64,000 bases of DNA from Erwinia sp. SLM-02 (GTDB taxonomy: Bacteria > Pseudomonadota > Gammaproteobacteria > Enterobacterales > Enterobacteriaceae), in the NCBI RefSeq assembly GCF_037450285.1, contig NZ_JAQISN010000006.1, positions 1 to 64,000 of the forward strand, in the 5' to 3' direction. Below the pieces are notes generated by a model, which was not told where the DNA came from, did not search any database, and saw only the letters and a program-made list of their open reading frames with translations. Made by a program: the position numbers and the translations under genes. Shown one piece after another: positions 62,904 to 64,000 of the stretch. How positions within the stretch are numbered: the first letter of the stretch is position 1; each line of letters starts with the position of its first letter.

Positions 62904-63893
62904 TTACCACTTCAGCCGCCAGCGAAGTTTCGACAGCCAGGTATCGATATAAGCGAATCGCATCTGCCGGACCTTTTTCTTCGGTACGGTAGTGCCATCG
63001 CACAGCTCGGCGGCCTGCGCTAATACCGTCCGGACTTTTTCCGGATAGAAGTAGTAGCCGTAGAGCTTCCTGGACATGGCCTTCACTTCGTTAAAGCAGT
63101 TCAGCAGCATCAGGGCGGCGAGCTGTTTTATCGCCTTATCGTGGCCGTGCTGCGCCGCAAAATTCAGCATCTTCTGCATCGCAAACAGCATATCTTCAAT
63201 GTCCTTTTCTTTAACATTGCGGGTTATGCCCTGGCTGTTGTCGCGATAAAAATAGAGTTCGTGATCGATATGGCCGATTTTTTGGGTCTTGAAGTAGAAG
63301 AAGGGCGTAAAGATCACATCTTCATAGCGCCGGCCCGTTTCGAAAGATTCACCGATAAGCAGGGTGCGGTGGAAAATCCTGTTCCAGAGATGCCACATGG
63401 AGCGGCTGAAAAGCGGCATCAGGCAGCTGACCCCCTGACTGAAGTCGCTGGCGAAAAAGGCTGACTCAGCGGGCAGGGGATCGCTCGGGGCTGAATCCGC
63501 AAAGATATGATATTTGAAATCTATTAACTCATATCGTCCGGAAAACAGCAGCGGGCGAAGCGTCTTCAGATAGTGGCGGCTGAGTAAATCATCGCCGTCG
63601 AGGAAGGTGACATACTGCCCGCTGGCATGCTGGAGCCCAACGTTGCGTGCGTGTGCTATCCCCCCGTTTTGCTGGGAGATAAAGATAACGTGTGGATGGG
63701 CGTAGCGATCCAGCACCTTTTGCGCCAGGGCGGCTGAACCGTCCGTCGAGCCGTCATTAACCAGTACGATCTCAATATCATCATCAACCTGCCGCAATAA
63801 TGATTCCAGGCTGTCACCCAGAAAATCTTCATTATTATAGAAGGGAATAATAATGCTGAGCAGACGGCCGTTTTCAGCCTCACTCATTGGCAT
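62904..63893 (-). CDS. family 2 glycosyltransferase, LPS core
   Basis: 329 residues from ATG 63893 (another ATG at 63887). LLSIIIPFYNNEDFLGDSL, IVLVNDGSTDGS and FLDGDDLLS are clear GT-A motifs. The basic C terminus (TWLSKLRWRLKW) would suit a membrane contact. Its start overlaps the end of the probable waaL gene by 14 bases, so it is translated from the same transcript. Substrate unknown. Confidence 0.87.
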   Translation of the reverse strand: MPMSEAENGRLLSIIIPFYNNEDFLGDSLESLLRQVDDDIEIVLVNDGSTDGSAALAQKVLDRYAHPHVIFISQQNGGIAHARNVGLQHASGQYVTFLDGDDLLSRHYLKTLRPLLFSGRYELIDFKYHIFADSAPSDPLPAESAFFASDFSQGVSCLMPLFSRSMWHLWNRIFHRTLLIGESFETGRRYEDVIFTPFFYFKTQKIGHIDHELYFYRDNSQGITRNVKEKDIEDMLFAMQKMLNFAAQHGHDKAIKQLAALMLLNCFNEVKAMSRKLYGYYFYPEKVRTVLAQAAELCDGTTVPKKKVRQMRFAYIDTWLSKLRWRLKW

Positions 63894-64000
63894 GTTCCCG
63901 GGTTTTCTTCAGCGACAGCACGCTGAATATAATCGCCAGAGAAAACGTGATGGTCGCCTCTGAGCTGAAGAAAAGAACGTCACTCAGGCCATAGAAGATC
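63880..64000 (-). CDS. waaL: probable O-antigen ligase WaaL, C-terminal end only
   Basis: The last 39 or so codons of a minus-strand gene run off the window edge. They encode a hydrophobic segment (TITFSLAIIFSVL) and a charged tail (SLKKTREHAN). Place in the LPS core cluster and the terminal membrane segment fit WaaL, which joins O-antigen to the core at the periplasmic face. With so little sequence, another membrane protein such as a flippase is possible. Confidence 0.45.
   Translation of the reverse strand, partial: IFYGLSDVLFFSSEATITFSLAIIFSVLSLKKTREHANE

Overview
The window reads as chromosomal core DNA of an enterobacterial species. It opens with a 5S rRNA gene at the end of an rRNA operon and carries the familiar neighbourhood mobB-mobA-yihD-srkA-dsbA-polA-spf-engB-csrC-yihI-hemN-glnG-glnL-glnA-typA-yihX-yihY-dtd-yiiD, with proteins very close to those of Escherichia coli. 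From about 29 kb it continues with a second block that in E. coli lies elsewhere on the chromosome: yicH, xanP, recG-trmH-spoT-rpoZ-gmk, ligB, yicG, yicC, rph-pyrE, slmA, dut, coaBC, radC, rpmBG, mutM, coaD and the LPS core genes. The missing yihF/yihG and gltS, the Serratia/Klebsiella-type core genes (waaE, wabG, wabH, a WabN-like deacetylase) and the moderate GC content suggest Erwiniaceae (Erwinia or Pantoea) or a close relative. The genus is an inference.

Layout. 1-19.9 kb: molybdenum cofactor, disulfide bond formation, DNA polymerase I, two regulatory RNAs (Spot 42 and CsrC), haem synthesis, the glnALG nitrogen regulon with a sigma-54 promoter and NtrC sites, BipA, and small housekeeping genes. 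20.0-29.0 kb: an AT-rich leader and an eight-gene chaperone-usher fimbrial operon. It encodes major pilin, minor subunit, usher, chaperone, minor subunit, tip adhesin and minor subunit, and ends with a membrane protein that has the hallmarks of a PglL-type O-oligosaccharyltransferase. This island sits exactly where the two core blocks join. 29.0-52.4 kb: housekeeping genes for stringent response, recombination, purine and pyrimidine metabolism, ribosomal proteins and repair. They are interrupted by an orphan LuxR-type response regulator in AT-rich DNA (40.8-42.7 kb) and by a lipoprotein/nucleoside transporter insertion (44.2-45.9 kb). 52.4-64.0 kb: LPS inner and outer core assembly, with eight glycosyltransferases in addition to WaaA (Kdo transferase), a polysaccharide deacetylase, and the C-terminal end of a probable O-antigen ligase at the window edge.

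The most interesting hypothesis is that the last gene of the fimbrial operon glycosylates its own fimbriae. That would be a chaperone-usher pilus with a dedicated O-oligosaccharyltransferase, possibly using lipid-linked glycan from the cell's surface polysaccharide pathways. The sequence shows linkage and family motifs only; activity is not shown. Other points worth a second look are a 54-codon single-membrane-segment reading frame before hemN, an orphan response regulator with a 9-bp inverted repeat upstream, an ops-like element in front of a core glycosyltransferase, a glnA 3'-UTR RNA of the GlnZ type, and a DnaA box ahead of polA. I see no tRNA genes, insertion sequences, prophage or CRISPR arrays.
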